NCBI GenBank assembly: GCA_902776615.1
Contig: CACYQU010000017.1
Span: 1-36,454, forward strand
Direction of reading: 5' to 3'
Length of the DNA: 36,454 nucleotides
Source: an uncultured bacterium
GTDB taxonomy: Bacteria > Verrucomicrobiota > Kiritimatiellia > RFP12 > UBA1067
Shown here one piece after another: positions 1 through 8,431 of this stretch. Numbering within the stretch: the first letter of the stretch is position 1; each line of letters begins with the position of its first letter. The position numbers were made by a program, and so were the translations under genes. The notes under the pieces were generated by a model that was not told the origin of the DNA, ran no database searches, and saw nothing but the letters and a program-made list of their open reading frames with translations.

Positions 1-131
1 ACTTGGCGCGCATCCATGCGATTTTTGGTGTCAGTCAGGTCGGCTAATTATGGAGGGGCGATGCGATTGCGGCGCGGTGCCACAGCGACAGTCGCCCCCC
101 TTCACTTCAAACCATGACAAGGAGCAAAACC

Positions 132-206
132 ATGAAACTCACAAAGAACCAAATCAAGGAAAAGCAAGAGGAGCTCATCGCCAAGGGAATCGTGGAGGTG
201 GCCTAG
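132..206 (+). CDS. 24-aa ORF, possible winged-helix remnant
   Basis: A 24-codon ORF starts with ATG at 132, behind a clear AAGGAG ribosome-binding site at 119-124. The peptide MKLTKNQIKEKQEELIAKG followed by IVEVA looks like the recognition helix and first wing strand of a winged-helix DNA-binding domain (inference from pattern only). It stops just before the 22-bp repeat array at 221-338. One reading is that it is the broken N-terminus of a replication initiator whose C-terminal half is the ORF at 440-1036 in another frame. It may equally be a leader peptide. Too short for a family assignment. Confidence 0.4.
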   Translation: MKLTKNQIKEKQEELIAKGIVEVA

Positions 207-220
207 TCGGGGCCTTCCCC

Positions 221-338
221 TGCCACCTCTGGGGGCCAGACCTGCCACCTCTGGGGGCTAGACCTGCCACCTCTGCGCACCAGACCTGCCACCTCTGCGC
301 ACCAGACCTGCCACCTCTGGCGGCTTAACATGCCACCC
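221..338. repeat. 22-bp direct repeat array (iteron-like)
   Basis: Five consecutive 22-bp units begin at 221, 243, 265, 287 and 309, followed by a partial sixth at 331. Each starts with the core TGCCACCTCT and most end in AGACC. The units at 265 and 287 are identical. An inverted GGAGGTGGC copy lies upstream at about 194-202. A 22-bp period is close to two helical turns, as expected for an array of protein-binding sites on one DNA face. There are no spacers, so it is not a CRISPR array. Iterons of a replication origin are the favoured reading, but this is inference. Confidence 0.75.
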
Positions 339-439
339 TAAACATCTTCATCTGCCGCGAGTGCGGCGGAGAAGCAAACACAAACAACAAAAACCATGCC
401 GAAGTGGTGTTTCCGCTCCGGTACACGAAAGGACTACTT

Positions 440-1036
440 ATGATACACCTAAGAGAGAAGAAAGAAGAAAAGAACCAAAAGAATAAAGAAGAGAGAATTC
501 CTCTTCCTCCTCCGCGCGAGTGCGCCAGGGAGAATTGGGTCAACCCGGCTGAAAGCAAGTATCGCGTCTACTTTAGCCTTGATGAGTTCATGCAACACTT
601 CACGGCATACACCTTCAACAATCGTGCCGACCGTGTTGGCTTGACTGCGAGCCAAAGGGTGGCATGGCTTGCCTACATGCAAAAAGTGGACTGGTCTTAC
701 ATCGATGGCGATCAGGTTTGCGAAAAGAACTGCATGCGGTCGATGCGCATGTGGCAAAAGTACGACAAACTTCTCGCCAAGGAGCAAGGGCCAAGGTTCA
801 CAACGAACATGTGCAATGGGAAAGCAAGCCTTAACGACTACGAAGCGCAGAAACAGCGCGATGCGGCAAAGCGCAAGGCGCTGGCGGCGGACGCCGCAAA
901 CTGGGAACTCTGCGCGGAAAGGTGCAGCTGCTATTGCAAAAGCAAGTGCGCCTGCGGCTGCGCGATTCCGCCGCAGCTGAGAGAGCGTCCAATCGCACCG
1001 GAAGAGTGCGCCGGATTTCAGAGAAAGACAGTGTGA
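440..1036 (+). CDS. unknown 198-aa protein with Cys-rich tail
   Basis: Not recognised. The start at 440 is chosen because AAAGGA at 428-433 sits six bases upstream; an in-frame ATG at 404 lacks a ribosome-binding site. The frame is open back to 329, so the gene may once have been longer. The N-terminus is strongly charged (KEEKNQKNKEE, then a proline run). The middle (about residues 45-105) is rich in aromatic and charged residues. Near residues 158-175 lies a cysteine cluster, CAERCSCYCKSKCACGC, which could bind metal. A charged low-complexity linker downstream of iterons is reminiscent of phage replisome organisers, but that is inference. It is one of only two plus-strand genes accepted here and is more AT-rich than the core genes. 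Confidence 0.5.
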   Translation: MIHLREKKEEKNQKNKEERIPLPPPRECARENWVNPAESKYRVYFSLDEFMQHFTAYTFNNRADRVGLTASQRVAWLAYMQKVDWSYIDGDQVCEKNCMRSMRMWQKYDKLLAKEQGPRFTTNMCNGKASLNDYEAQKQRDAAKRKALAADAANWELCAERCSCYCKSKCACGCAIPPQLRERPIAPEECAGFQRKTV

Positions 1037-1046
1037 AATGTCTTAT

Positions 1047-1060
1047 GAGGCAATTGCCTC
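1047..1060. terminator. palindrome between convergent genes
   Basis: GAGGCAATTGCCTC is a perfect 14-bp palindrome with matching TTAT flanks. It lies in the 47-bp gap between the convergent ends of the 440-1036 ORF and the LamG-repeat gene. A bidirectional terminator is plausible, but there is no long T-run and the loop would be tight, so this is a moderate guess. Confidence 0.35.
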
Positions 1061-1083
1061 TTATCCAAGAAGGATGCCACGCC

Positions 1084-4000
1084 TTACCTGAGAATGATTA
1101 TCAGGCCTTCCGGATCCATCGTGACCTCGGCAGAGGCTTCTTCGCCAAGCACCTCCGCGCCTTTCTTGCTGAAGACTGGCGTTACAGTGTAGACGACAGG
1201 CCCACCCGCCGATTTCGGACTTTGCCACTCGATTGCGAGCGTCTCGCCCTCCTCGCCGTCAATGACTTCGCCGTTGCGCGTCCAGATGTAGCGAATCGCA
1301 CCCGGCGCGAAGGCCGTAAGCGTTGCGCTATTTCTCGGCTTGACCGCCGTATCGACGGGATCAGTCGTCAGCACAGTCTTGACGCCCGCGAACTTGCCGT
1401 AGCCCATTCCGTCGCCGTAGGTGAAGGCGTTGCTCCCCGAAACGGTGCTTGTGACCACATCGCCCGTAACCGTGTCGTATAGCCCAACCGTATCGCCGTT
1501 CTTGTAGGGCAGATACTCATGGACGAGCACCCCCGACTCGTAGATGCGGAAGGCATAGAGCTTCATCTTCGAACGGTTCGCGTAGGATCCTGTCGCGTCC
1601 GTTCCATTGGCGAAAAGCCATATTGGAATATCGACCACCTTCGAGCAGACAGTTGCGCTGGTGAACGCAAACATCTTGTAGCCGGAATATCCGCACTCGT
1701 GATTAGCGATGTCGAGGACGGCGACATGACGATTCAAATCAGCCGCGACACCGGTTATCTGCCCCGTCCATGAATCACCCGCGCCGAATGCTACGTTGCC
1801 ATTCCCCTGAACATAGATTTCGGAGCTGGGAGCACCGGACGCCGCCGCGCCGAACGGACGTTTTTGAGTGCCAATTTCCGTAAACTGGTAGTCAATCTCG
1901 TAACGCGTGTTCGGCGTCGTGTGATAGCCAAGGTTGATGGCCTGCGTGCCGTCCGATTCGATGTACGCATCCTCGGCTCGCATCGAGGCCCCAAAGAAGG
2001 CTTCGTTCAATGCGTTGTTCACGGTGTAGCCTGTGAATTCCTTAGAACTCGCCTTGACGAGAACCTTGCCCTGCACCTTGTCGAGAAGCGCGTAGGTGCC
2101 GCCCTGGCAGATCGGCACATAGTCGCGCACAAGCGTCCCTTCTTCGTAAATCTGGAAACTGTAGATACGCGCCTTGCAGCTGTTTCCGTTCATGGTGGAA
2201 TTGGAAAGGAGCTTCAGCGTGTTGTGTGACTTCTCAGGCACCTTGCCGTTATCGGCAATATCCGCTTCTCGAATAGTCATTCCACTTGTCTCTACTTTCG
2301 CCTTCAGGTTGTATGCATCCAGAGTCAACGTACGTCTAACATGCGGAGAATAAGGCACATTAAGTGTTTTAAACTGATCGAGACCGCATGCATAGGCGAC
2401 ATCCCCCTGGCCTGCGCTGCCGTTACCATACATGCGCATATACATTTTCCCGTCGTTCTTGGCTGTCTGATCAGTGCCCGCCTCGAACGGAAACTGCTGC
2501 GGAGAAGCTTGTTGCATAAGAAGCATAAAGTCACAGACGATGCAAGTGTTGCTCGTCACATAGTATCCTGTATCGAAGTAGCGCCCGCCATCCGGATTCT
2601 CTACGTAGGGGTCCTCTTCGAGCGTTTCGACGTCGCCGCCCGCGATGAGCCCGTCGCCGGAGTAGAAATTGCCGTCGCCGTCCTTGAAGCCTGCCACGCC
2701 GCCCTTGACCGCCGGGGTGAGCGTCAGCACGGGCGAACCATTCTCGTAGAACGTCACGCCGTAGATGCGCGCCTTCGCGCGCTGCTTGTTGTGGCCGTAT
2801 GCGTCCGTCGCGGAGCCGAAGAGAAGAGCCGGCCAATTCGCAGTCGCATTGAGCGTCCAAGAAGAGGCGAAATCAGCTTCGGCCTCTACTGCTCCGTCCG
2901 CCCCCTTGAGCGTCAAGTGGCGATTTGGTCCGTCGAACACCGCCGTATGGCGGGCTAAATCCGGCGGCGTCTGAGGCGAGAGAAGATTGTTCGCATTGTT
3001 GTTGTGGTCGCCGTCGTGCATTTCCATTACAATTTTCTCGTTCGACGAGCACCAGAGAATCGTCGAAACTCCCGCGGCGGAACCGTAGCCGCCCATTACG
3101 ATGCCGCTATTTACGAAACTGGCGAGCTGGTAGTCGATTTCGATTTTTGTCGTGGGCTTGACGAAGTAGTAGGTGTTGACGACCGAGTAGAACGAGCCGT
3201 CGGACTCGATGAACGCATCGCCTTCTCTTGAGGCTCCCGAAAGCTCCGTCGGTACGTTCGCGCTGGCCGTGAGACCGTCGCACGTGTAGAACCTGCCAGT
3301 AACGAGATCCTCGAAGCCAGCAGTGCCGTCAATGCAGCGCGGAGCGAAGTCGCGGATAAGCGTTCCGCCAGACCAGATCTTGAGGCCATAGACCTTCATC
3401 TTCGTGCACTGCTTGAACGCGGAGCCGTCATCCGCGTTCGTGTTGCCGAAGAGGGCAAGCGGACGCGTCGCGCATTTCGTGCAATCGGCTTTCGTTGCGC
3501 CATAGCCGGACCAGTTCGTCGTCACGCCGGTCATGTAAGCGTTGCGGAGGGCGACATTGTCGATGACAACCGTATGACGCGCTGTGTTCGTCGCGATACC
3601 GGTTGATACACTGTTGAAATTCGTATCCGTGCCACCGGCGAGTGCAATGTTCCAACTGTTGTTGATGTAAACCGAAAAACGAGGCAAGCTATCCTTCGTA
3701 TCCTGTCCGAAGAGCCGGTTCTGCTTTTCATTCCCCTCCAGAAGCGCGAAGTCGAGCGCAATCTTGAGTTTGGGCGAGGCGCTGACACCGAGGTTGATCG
3801 CGCTCGTGCCATCCGACGCAACATAAGGGTCGTCATCAATCGTCGGTATTTCGCCACCCGTTGTGAACTCATTATATTTAGGATAGCGTGTATCGTAAAT
3901 GAACATCCCAGTCTTTGAATCGACAAGTCCTGCTATTCCGGCTTTGATTGCGGGCGTGTAGTCATAGATAAGTTCACCCGCCTCATATATCTTGAACGCA

Positions 4001-4548
4001 TACAACTTCATCTTGGCTGCATTGGAAGACATGCCGGCGCTGGAGAATATCTTGATAGTGGAAATAGCATGCATCGACTCAGCGGAATTGCTGGAGAAAT
4101 CGAACGACCTCGATATATCGCCGTATTCCAGCGTGGTACGTCTGTTGGCAGCATCCACCATCATCTTGTATCGCGTTCCGGGATTCATTTTAATACCGGT
4201 AGACTGCCACTGCGTATTAACGACCGAAGGATTTTCCTCCGTGAAAGACCATCCAAGGTTACCGCTGCCGTTGATATAGATTCTTGCGCGCGCATTGCCA
4301 TTGCCGTTCGCTTCGAAGACGAACTGCTGGTCTTTACCGTTGACATCCAAAAACTCGAAGTCGGCGTAAACCGCAGTTTGAGGACCAGGAACATAGCCTG
4401 TGTCGATTGAATACACCTTTCCATCAGTGGCGGACGCGATATACGCATCTTCGGCGAAGACGCTGTGCGCGGCACTAAGCGCGACTATTGCGGAGATAAG
4501 CGCGCAAAACCGACCCCCCTGGATTCCGAACAATTTCAGCATTTTCAT
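1084..4548 (-). CDS. exported protein with five LamG-like repeats
   Basis: A 1154-aa protein with an N-terminal signal peptide (charged start, hydrophobic core ALISAIVALSAA, likely cleavage after VFA near residue 32). Five tandem domains of about 200 residues start near residues 33, 239, 441, 643 and 856. Each opens with a variant of EDAYIESDG and closes with a strand block such as MKLYAFKIYEAGELIYDYTP and a G..D..TG turn. This is the concanavalin-like (LamG/laminin-G) jelly-roll pattern seen in large Kiritimatiellota and Lentisphaerota surface proteins. Residues from about 1060 resemble an Ig-like domain. The protein ends in GLIIILR, a tail also seen in the PATR protein at 24565-28428. Glycan or matrix binding is likely but inferred. 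AAGGGG precedes the ATG. Promoter at 4620-4649. Confidence 0.8.
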   Translation of the reverse strand: MKMLKLFGIQGGRFCALISAIVALSAAHSVFAEDAYIASATDGKVYSIDTGYVPGPQTAVYADFEFLDVNGKDQQFVFEANGNGNARARIYINGSGNLGWSFTEENPSVVNTQWQSTGIKMNPGTRYKMMVDAANRRTTLEYGDISRSFDFSSNSAESMHAISTIKIFSSAGMSSNAAKMKLYAFKIYEAGELIYDYTPAIKAGIAGLVDSKTGMFIYDTRYPKYNEFTTGGEIPTIDDDPYVASDGTSAINLGVSASPKLKIALDFALLEGNEKQNRLFGQDTKDSLPRFSVYINNSWNIALAGGTDTNFNSVSTGIATNTARHTVVIDNVALRNAYMTGVTTNWSGYGATKADCTKCATRPLALFGNTNADDGSAFKQCTKMKVYGLKIWSGGTLIRDFAPRCIDGTAGFEDLVTGRFYTCDGLTASANVPTELSGASREGDAFIESDGSFYSVVNTYYFVKPTTKIEIDYQLASFVNSGIVMGGYGSAAGVSTILWCSSNEKIVMEMHDGDHNNNANNLLSPQTPPDLARHTAVFDGPNRHLTLKGADGAVEAEADFASSWTLNATANWPALLFGSATDAYGHNKQRAKARIYGVTFYENGSPVLTLTPAVKGGVAGFKDGDGNFYSGDGLIAGGDVETLEEDPYVENPDGGRYFDTGYYVTSNTCIVCDFMLLMQQASPQQFPFEAGTDQTAKNDGKMYMRMYGNGSAGQGDVAYACGLDQFKTLNVPYSPHVRRTLTLDAYNLKAKVETSGMTIREADIADNGKVPEKSHNTLKLLSNSTMNGNSCKARIYSFQIYEEGTLVRDYVPICQGGTYALLDKVQGKVLVKASSKEFTGYTVNNALNEAFFGASMRAEDAYIESDGTQAINLGYHTTPNTRYEIDYQFTEIGTQKRPFGAAASGAPSSEIYVQGNGNVAFGAGDSWTGQITGVAADLNRHVAVLDIANHECGYSGYKMFAFTSATVCSKVVDIPIWLFANGTDATGSYANRSKMKLYAFRIYESGVLVHEYLPYKNGDTVGLYDTVTGDVVTSTVSGSNAFTYGDGMGYGKFAGVKTVLTTDPVDTAVKPRNSATLTAFAPGAIRYIWTRNGEVIDGEEGETLAIEWQSPKSAGGPVVYTVTPVFSKKGAEVLGEEASAEVTMDPEGLIIILR

Positions 4549-4619
4549 ATTGTTTTTCCCCTTAGTTTACTTTCCGTTTACGACGCGACTCAACTTCTAA
4601 ACCGCATCGCTTGATGTGT

Positions 4620-4649
4620 AGTATAGCACAATCCCACCGTGTTATGCAA
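4620..4649 (-). promoter_or_regulatory. promoter of the LamG-repeat gene
   Basis: On the minus strand, a -35 TTGCAT (4644-4649), an 18-bp spacer and a -10 TATACT (4620-4625) extended by TGC. The leader to the ATG at 4548 is about 65 nt and contains AAGGGG. It has the same build as the promoters at 23020 and 28458, which also drive exported proteins. Confidence 0.65.
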
Positions 4650-5033
4650 GAGGCTTCCGCGACAAGAAAACTAGTGTCTGTAATGTGACCCGTTCCCGCT
4701 TTTTAGCCGCAAAGAAACCAGGCAAGAGACCGCTCTCCCAGCGTGGGTGCGCTCCTGCGTGGGCGCGCGCTCAATTTGGGACAGTCGGCAACTCAAGTTC
4801 GACTTGCATGGCGAAGCCCAACGGTTCCGCCTCTTCCGTCACCACCTGCCCAAAGTGGACGCGCCGGGAGAATATCTGTTGAATCATCCGATCAAATCGC
4901 GGGAGCAGGTGGTAATGAGATTCGACACGCGGTGTTTTATCTGCCTGACGGCGGCAGGGGAAACGCCGTTTTCTTAGGCGGATATCCACCCAAAAATGCA
5001 ATCGACCTCTTGGTGTAGCGCCAGGTGAAAGCG
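4650..5033. other. gap with degenerate sequence and a 14-bp inverted repeat
   Basis: No convincing gene. CCACCTGCCCAAAG at 4842-4855 recurs inverted at 5040-5053, where it forms the last codons of the ABC ATPase gene. A plus frame at 4747-4977 is open for 76 codons (segments such as RFRLFRHHLPKVDAPGEYLL look protein-like) but has no ribosome-binding site and matches no family I know. Two imperfect copies of GCGTGGGTGCGCTC-like sequence lie at about 4740-4771. A decayed gene is possible. Confidence 0.4.
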
Positions 5034-5876
5034 TTACATCTTTGGGCAGGTGGAGAACGAGGGCGAGGAGCACGAGGGTTGGGCCTCCGGGCAACGCGGA
5101 TGGAAAGCGCAGCCGGTCGGCCAATTCCAGGGGGCAGGGACAGTTCCAGGGATATCGGCAAGGGGCGCGTCTTTCGGCGCATCGAGACGAGGAACGGCCG
5201 CGATGAGTCCTCGCGTGTAGGGGTGGCGCGGATTGCGCAAAACCTCGTTCACCGGACCTCGCTCCACGATTTCGCCTGCATACATCACATTCATGAACTG
5301 CGAATGCTCCGCCACAAGACCCAGGTTGTGCGTTATCAGCAGAACCGCCATTCCGCGATCGTCGGCGACGCGGTCGACCAAATCAAGGACCTCCTTCTGG
5401 GTTGTGACATCAAGGGCCGTGGTCGGCTCGTCGGCGATGAGCAGATCCGGACTCGCCGCAAGCGCCATCGCTATCATTACGCGCTGTTGCTGCCCCCCGG
5501 AAAGCTGGCAGGGATACTTTCGCGCCGTCTCGCGCGCAAGCCCGACAGACTCCAACAGCGCGGCGACATCCGCGCGTCCCTCGGCGCGAACGGCCTCTTC
5601 GATCTGCGTGGCTATGCGCATTACGGGGTTCAGCGACTGCATCGGGTTCTGAAATATGTAGGATATTCGCGGCGCGCCAGTTATGCGGCCGGATATCTCG
5701 GCGCGATCGACAAGCCCCCCGATCGAAAGGGCGGACAGGCTCTTTCCGCAGCCAGATTCCCCGACCAGCGCGATGCGTCCGTTTTCAGGTATCTCGAACG
5801 ACACGTCACGAACCGGAACGGAGATGCGCCCTTCCAGGCGGAACGCCACGCGCAGGTGCTCGACTTTGAGAAGCAT
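5034..5876 (-). CDS. oligopeptide/dipeptide-type ABC transporter ATPase
   Basis: A 280-aa ABC ATPase of the DppD/OppD class. Walker A is GESGCGKS (about residues 38-45), followed by the Q-loop SYIFQNPMQSLNP, the signature LSGGQQQR (about 123-130), Walker B LLIADEPTTALD and H-loop ITHNLG. The C-terminal Opp/Dpp signature GCAFHPRCPEAQPSC is present, so the assignment is firm. Family members usually run about 10-40 residues further and end near VACHL; this one stops at STCPKM, exactly where the 14-bp inverted repeat lies. The start follows GGAG with good spacing, 16 bp after the DedA stop. No permease or binding-protein gene is nearby, so it is either an orphan subunit or works with components encoded elsewhere. 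Confidence 0.85.
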   Translation of the reverse strand: MLLKVEHLRVAFRLEGRISVPVRDVSFEIPENGRIALVGESGCGKSLSALSIGGLVDRAEISGRITGAPRISYIFQNPMQSLNPVMRIATQIEEAVRAEGRADVAALLESVGLARETARKYPCQLSGGQQQRVMIAMALAASPDLLIADEPTTALDVTTQKEVLDLVDRVADDRGMAVLLITHNLGLVAEHSQFMNVMYAGEIVERGPVNEVLRNPRHPYTRGLIAAVPRLDAPKDAPLADIPGTVPAPWNWPTGCAFHPRCPEAQPSCSSPSFSTCPKM

Positions 5877-5892
5877 GCCGGGAAACTCCTGT

Positions 5893-6555
5893 TCAACGAC
5901 GCCTTGCGACGAGTTTCGATGCGATGATATATGTCGCTGCGAGGAGCAGGGCGCAGGCGATTACGAGCGGCAGATGGCGCATTGACATCTCCTTGCCGCG
6001 CAGGACGAGATCGAGATACGACATATCGCCGGAAGAGCGCCCGAGCACGAACCCTATCGCGGCGAGAATCGCTGTCCAAATACCGGCGCCAAGCGCAGTG
6101 AATGCGGCAAATGCGCCTATGGGCATGCGCGATATTCCGGCAGGAATCGATATCAACTGGCGAATCACGGGCACAAGCCTGCACACGAATGTGGTCGCCG
6201 CGCCATAGCGGTTGAACACCTCGCACGCGCGGTCGAGGGGTTCCTTCTTGACGAAGAACCACTTGCCGTATTTTTCAAGGAAAGGCTTGCCGACGGAAAG
6301 CGCGATATAGTAATTCGCGAAAGCGCCGGCGAGAGAGCCGAGAATGCCTACGACAATCGCCACAGCAAGGCTGGCGCAGGGACCTCCGCCAAGTTCGCCG
6401 CGAGCGGCGAGAAAACCGGCCGGTATCATCACAACCTCGCTCGGGAAAGGTATGAAACTCGACTCCACGGCCATGAATACGAACACGAAGAGGTATCCCC
6501 ACGTAGGGGCGAGCGCTGCGATGGCGTCGAGGTGGGCGGCAATTGTCTCTAGCAT
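5893..6555 (-). CDS. DedA family membrane protein
   Basis: A 220-aa integral membrane protein of the DedA/SNARE-associated family, members of which act in membrane homeostasis and undecaprenyl-phosphate or phospholipid flipping. Diagnostic segments are ESSFIPFPSEVVM near residues 33-45, GAFANYYIALSVGKPFLEKYG near 75-95, and FVCRLVPVIRQLISIPAG near 122-139, the arginine-containing re-entrant loop. About four to five hydrophobic segments are visible, the last near the C-terminus, which ends in ARRR. The start at 6555 is chosen because it begins MLETIAAHL and overlaps the stop of the upstream PP-loop gene (ATGCTAG), indicating translational coupling. An in-frame upstream extension to 6690 is rejected as arginine-rich antisense-like sequence. 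Confidence 0.9.
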   Translation of the reverse strand: MLETIAAHLDAIAALAPTWGYLFVFVFMAVESSFIPFPSEVVMIPAGFLAARGELGGGPCASLAVAIVVGILGSLAGAFANYYIALSVGKPFLEKYGKWFFVKKEPLDRACEVFNRYGAATTFVCRLVPVIRQLISIPAGISRMPIGAFAAFTALGAGIWTAILAAIGFVLGRSSGDMSYLDLVLRGKEMSMRHLPLVIACALLLAATYIIASKLVARRR

Positions 6556-7520
6556 ATCTGGAAACCTTTGAATGCGGCGCGGTCGTAAGGACGCGGTACA
6601 GGCGCCACAGCACCGTTGACGCGTACGGTAACGTCGCCCTCCAGCCTGTCGCACCGCGAATACGAGCAGACGAGCGCCCTTGCCAGGCAAAGGTCGTCCT
6701 CGCTCTTTAGCGACGGAACAAGCGCCGTGGGGCCAGGACAGTTGACGGGCGAAATCAAAGTACCGAGAGCGGAGGCCTCTTTGAGAATGGCGTTCTCGGC
6801 TTGGTCGCGTCCGAGCAGCACGCCGCTTCCGCCGGGCAGACGGAACCTGCGCCCTATGAGAAGGAGCTCCACAAGGCGGCGGTCGCCAAGTCCCTCATGC
6901 TCCATGAGATCGCGCAGTTTGCGCCCGAAGCCCTCTTCGGTAAGCTTGCATCCGCCCGCGGGCGATGGATACTCCGTTATGCCGAATTCTTCGGCGAGCT
7001 GCATCTGGCGCGAACGGCTGCGACCGGATATGTCGAGCAGCATATCGCGGTTTATCTTGCCTTCGGTTTCGGGTATGGTCGGTTCAAGAAGCTTTGCGCA
7101 GAGAGGACGCACAAGGCGGCCTTTCAGTCCGGACGACTTTTCCACGATGCCGAGCGACTGCTTGTTTTGGCTCATTGGACGCTGGCCCATTACCTCGCCG
7201 GTCGCCACAAAGTCATAGCCGAGCTTCTCCATAAGTTCGCCGGCGCGGCGGATCATCGCGGCGTGACAGTCTATGCAAGGATTCATCGCCCCGCCGAAAC
7301 CGTGCGGCGGGTTTTCGACAAGAGCAATCTCGTCGTCGGTGAAGTCGATTATGTGAAGCTTGATTCCAAGCGCCTGGGCCGCCTTTCTTGCGGCATCGCT
7401 CGCGAAAAACGGCGTGGCAAAGCATACGCCCTCGACTTCGGCTCCTGCGCGCTCCAAAACGCGCACGGCAAGCTGGCTGTCGAGACCTCCGCTAAGCAGA
7501 CTTAATCCTTTTCCTCCCAT
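6549..7520 (-). CDS. PP-loop ATPase, tRNA-thiolation-like
   Basis: A 323-aa protein of the PP-loop ATP pyrophosphatase superfamily. The N-terminal SGGLDSQLAVRVL (about residues 10-22) is the ATP-binding PP-loop. NPCIDCHAAM (about 80-89) supplies a CxxC pair, followed by FVATGEVMGQRPMSQ and a GGCKLTEEGF motif near 190. This set is typical of proteins annotated as ThiI/MnmA-like tRNA 2-/4-thiouridylases; the exact substrate is not known to me. It is the first gene of a three-gene unit with the DedA and ABC ATPase genes. The ATG lies only 11 nt from an extended -10 and has no upstream Shine-Dalgarno, so the mRNA may be nearly leaderless. Confidence 0.8.
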   Translation of the reverse strand: MGGKGLSLLSGGLDSQLAVRVLERAGAEVEGVCFATPFFASDAARKAAQALGIKLHIIDFTDDEIALVENPPHGFGGAMNPCIDCHAAMIRRAGELMEKLGYDFVATGEVMGQRPMSQNKQSLGIVEKSSGLKGRLVRPLCAKLLEPTIPETEGKINRDMLLDISGRSRSRQMQLAEEFGITEYPSPAGGCKLTEEGFGRKLRDLMEHEGLGDRRLVELLLIGRRFRLPGGSGVLLGRDQAENAILKEASALGTLISPVNCPGPTALVPSLKSEDDLCLARALVCSYSRCDRLEGDVTVRVNGAVAPVPRPYDRAAFKGFQIC

Positions 7521-7531
7521 ATAGGGGAGAT

Positions 7532-7540
7532 ATTATACCA
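7532..7540 (-). promoter_or_regulatory. extended -10 promoter of the PP-loop gene
   Basis: The minus strand reads TGGTATAAT (hexamer 7532-7537), 11 nt before the ATG at 7520. No recognisable -35. It faces away from the yggS promoter at 7601-7609. Confidence 0.65.
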
Positions 7541-7600
7541 TATTGTAGTGCGTATAGGGGCGTGGGAGAGGGTGCGGGAGGAACGAGGGGTGAGGAAAAA

Positions 7601-7609
7601 TGATATAAT
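7601..7609 (+). promoter_or_regulatory. extended -10 promoter of yggS
   Basis: TGATATAAT on the plus strand with the hexamer at 7604-7609. The leader of about 30 nt carries AAAGGAG (7633-7639) before the ATG at 7646. No good -35 is seen. Confidence 0.6.
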
Positions 7610-7645
7610 GTGACGCGATGGCAGAAAAGGCCAAAGGAGAAACCT

Positions 7646-8431
7646 ATGAGAGACTTGTGCGACATATTGAAGGATGTGAGAGCTAAAATCGCCGCGGCAT
7701 GCGAACGCTCCGGACGCAACCCCGACGAAGTGGAGATCGTCGCAGTAACGAAAACGCACGGTGCGGAAGTCGTGGACGAAGCACGCGCCGCAGGGCTCAC
7801 GATAATCGGCGAGAACAAGGTTCAAGAAGCCGCATGGAAAAAGCCCGCAAGCGCGTCTGGCCCTGAATGGCATCTTATCGGACACCTTCAAAGCAACAAG
7901 GTAAGACATGCCCTGGAGCTTTTCGACTGCATCCATTCAGTGGACTCGGCCAAACTCGCGGAGCGGATCAATTTCATAGCGGACGAAATGGGCGCATCGC
8001 CACGAGTGCTGTTGGAAGTAAATGTATCGGGCGAGAAGTCGAAAAGCGGAATGAAGCCGGAGGATGTCGCATCCGTCGCGCGCGATATCGTGGAGAACTG
8101 TCCGCGAATAACGCTTGAGGGCCTGATGACGATGGCGCCCTTTTCGGAGAATCCGGAGGACGCGCGCCCCTATTTCAGGCGCCTGCGCGAAATAAGGAAT
8201 TCCATCCAGGACTCGCTCGGCATTGGGCTGCCGCGCCTTTCAATGGGCATGAGCGGCGACTACGAAATAGCCGTGGAGGAAGGCGCCACATGGGTTAGGC
8301 TCGGAACGGTTCTTTTCGGCGAGAGGCCAAAGGTGAAGAGCGTTCGGGCGGTAGCCGACGGCGACGAAGGAACCGGCGGCGGGCTCGACTCCTATTCTGG
8401 AGCCGGCCCAACCGTACGAGTACTGGACTAG
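7646..8431 (+). CDS. yggS: YggS/PROSC family PLP homeostasis protein
   Basis: A 261-aa single-domain alanine-racemase-like fold protein that binds pyridoxal phosphate and helps PLP homeostasis. The PLP lysine lies in VAVTKTH (about residue 35). Family motifs follow in order: [47 protein letters not shown] and [18 protein letters not shown], the last being the phosphate-binding region, then [12 protein letters not shown]. The start is set by AAAGGAG at 7633-7639. The C-terminal 30 residues (rich in G, D and S) go beyond the usual domain end. This is one of only two plus-strand genes accepted in the window. Its TAG stop shares the tetramer CTAG with the TAG stop of ilvD on the other strand. Confidence 0.93.
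   Translation: MRDLCDILKDVRAKIAAACERSGRNPDEVEIVAVTKTHGAEVVDEARAAGLTIIGENKVQEAAWKKPASASGPEWHLIGHLQSNKVRHALELFDCIHSVDSAKLAERINFIADEMGASPRVLLEVNVSGEKSKSGMKPEDVASVARDIVENCPRITLEGLMTMAPFSENPEDARPYFRRLREIRNSIQDSLGIGLPRLSMGMSGDYEIAVEEGATWVRLGTVLFGERPKVKSVRAVADGDEGTGGGLDSYSGAGPTVRVLD

Noticed and set aside
221..338. CRISPR array
   Set aside because: Units are directly adjacent with no variable spacers and no cas genes nearby.
4747..4977. 76-codon plus-strand ORF in the gap after the LamG gene
   Set aside because: Some protein-like segments, but no start signal and no family resemblance; described only as possible decayed sequence.
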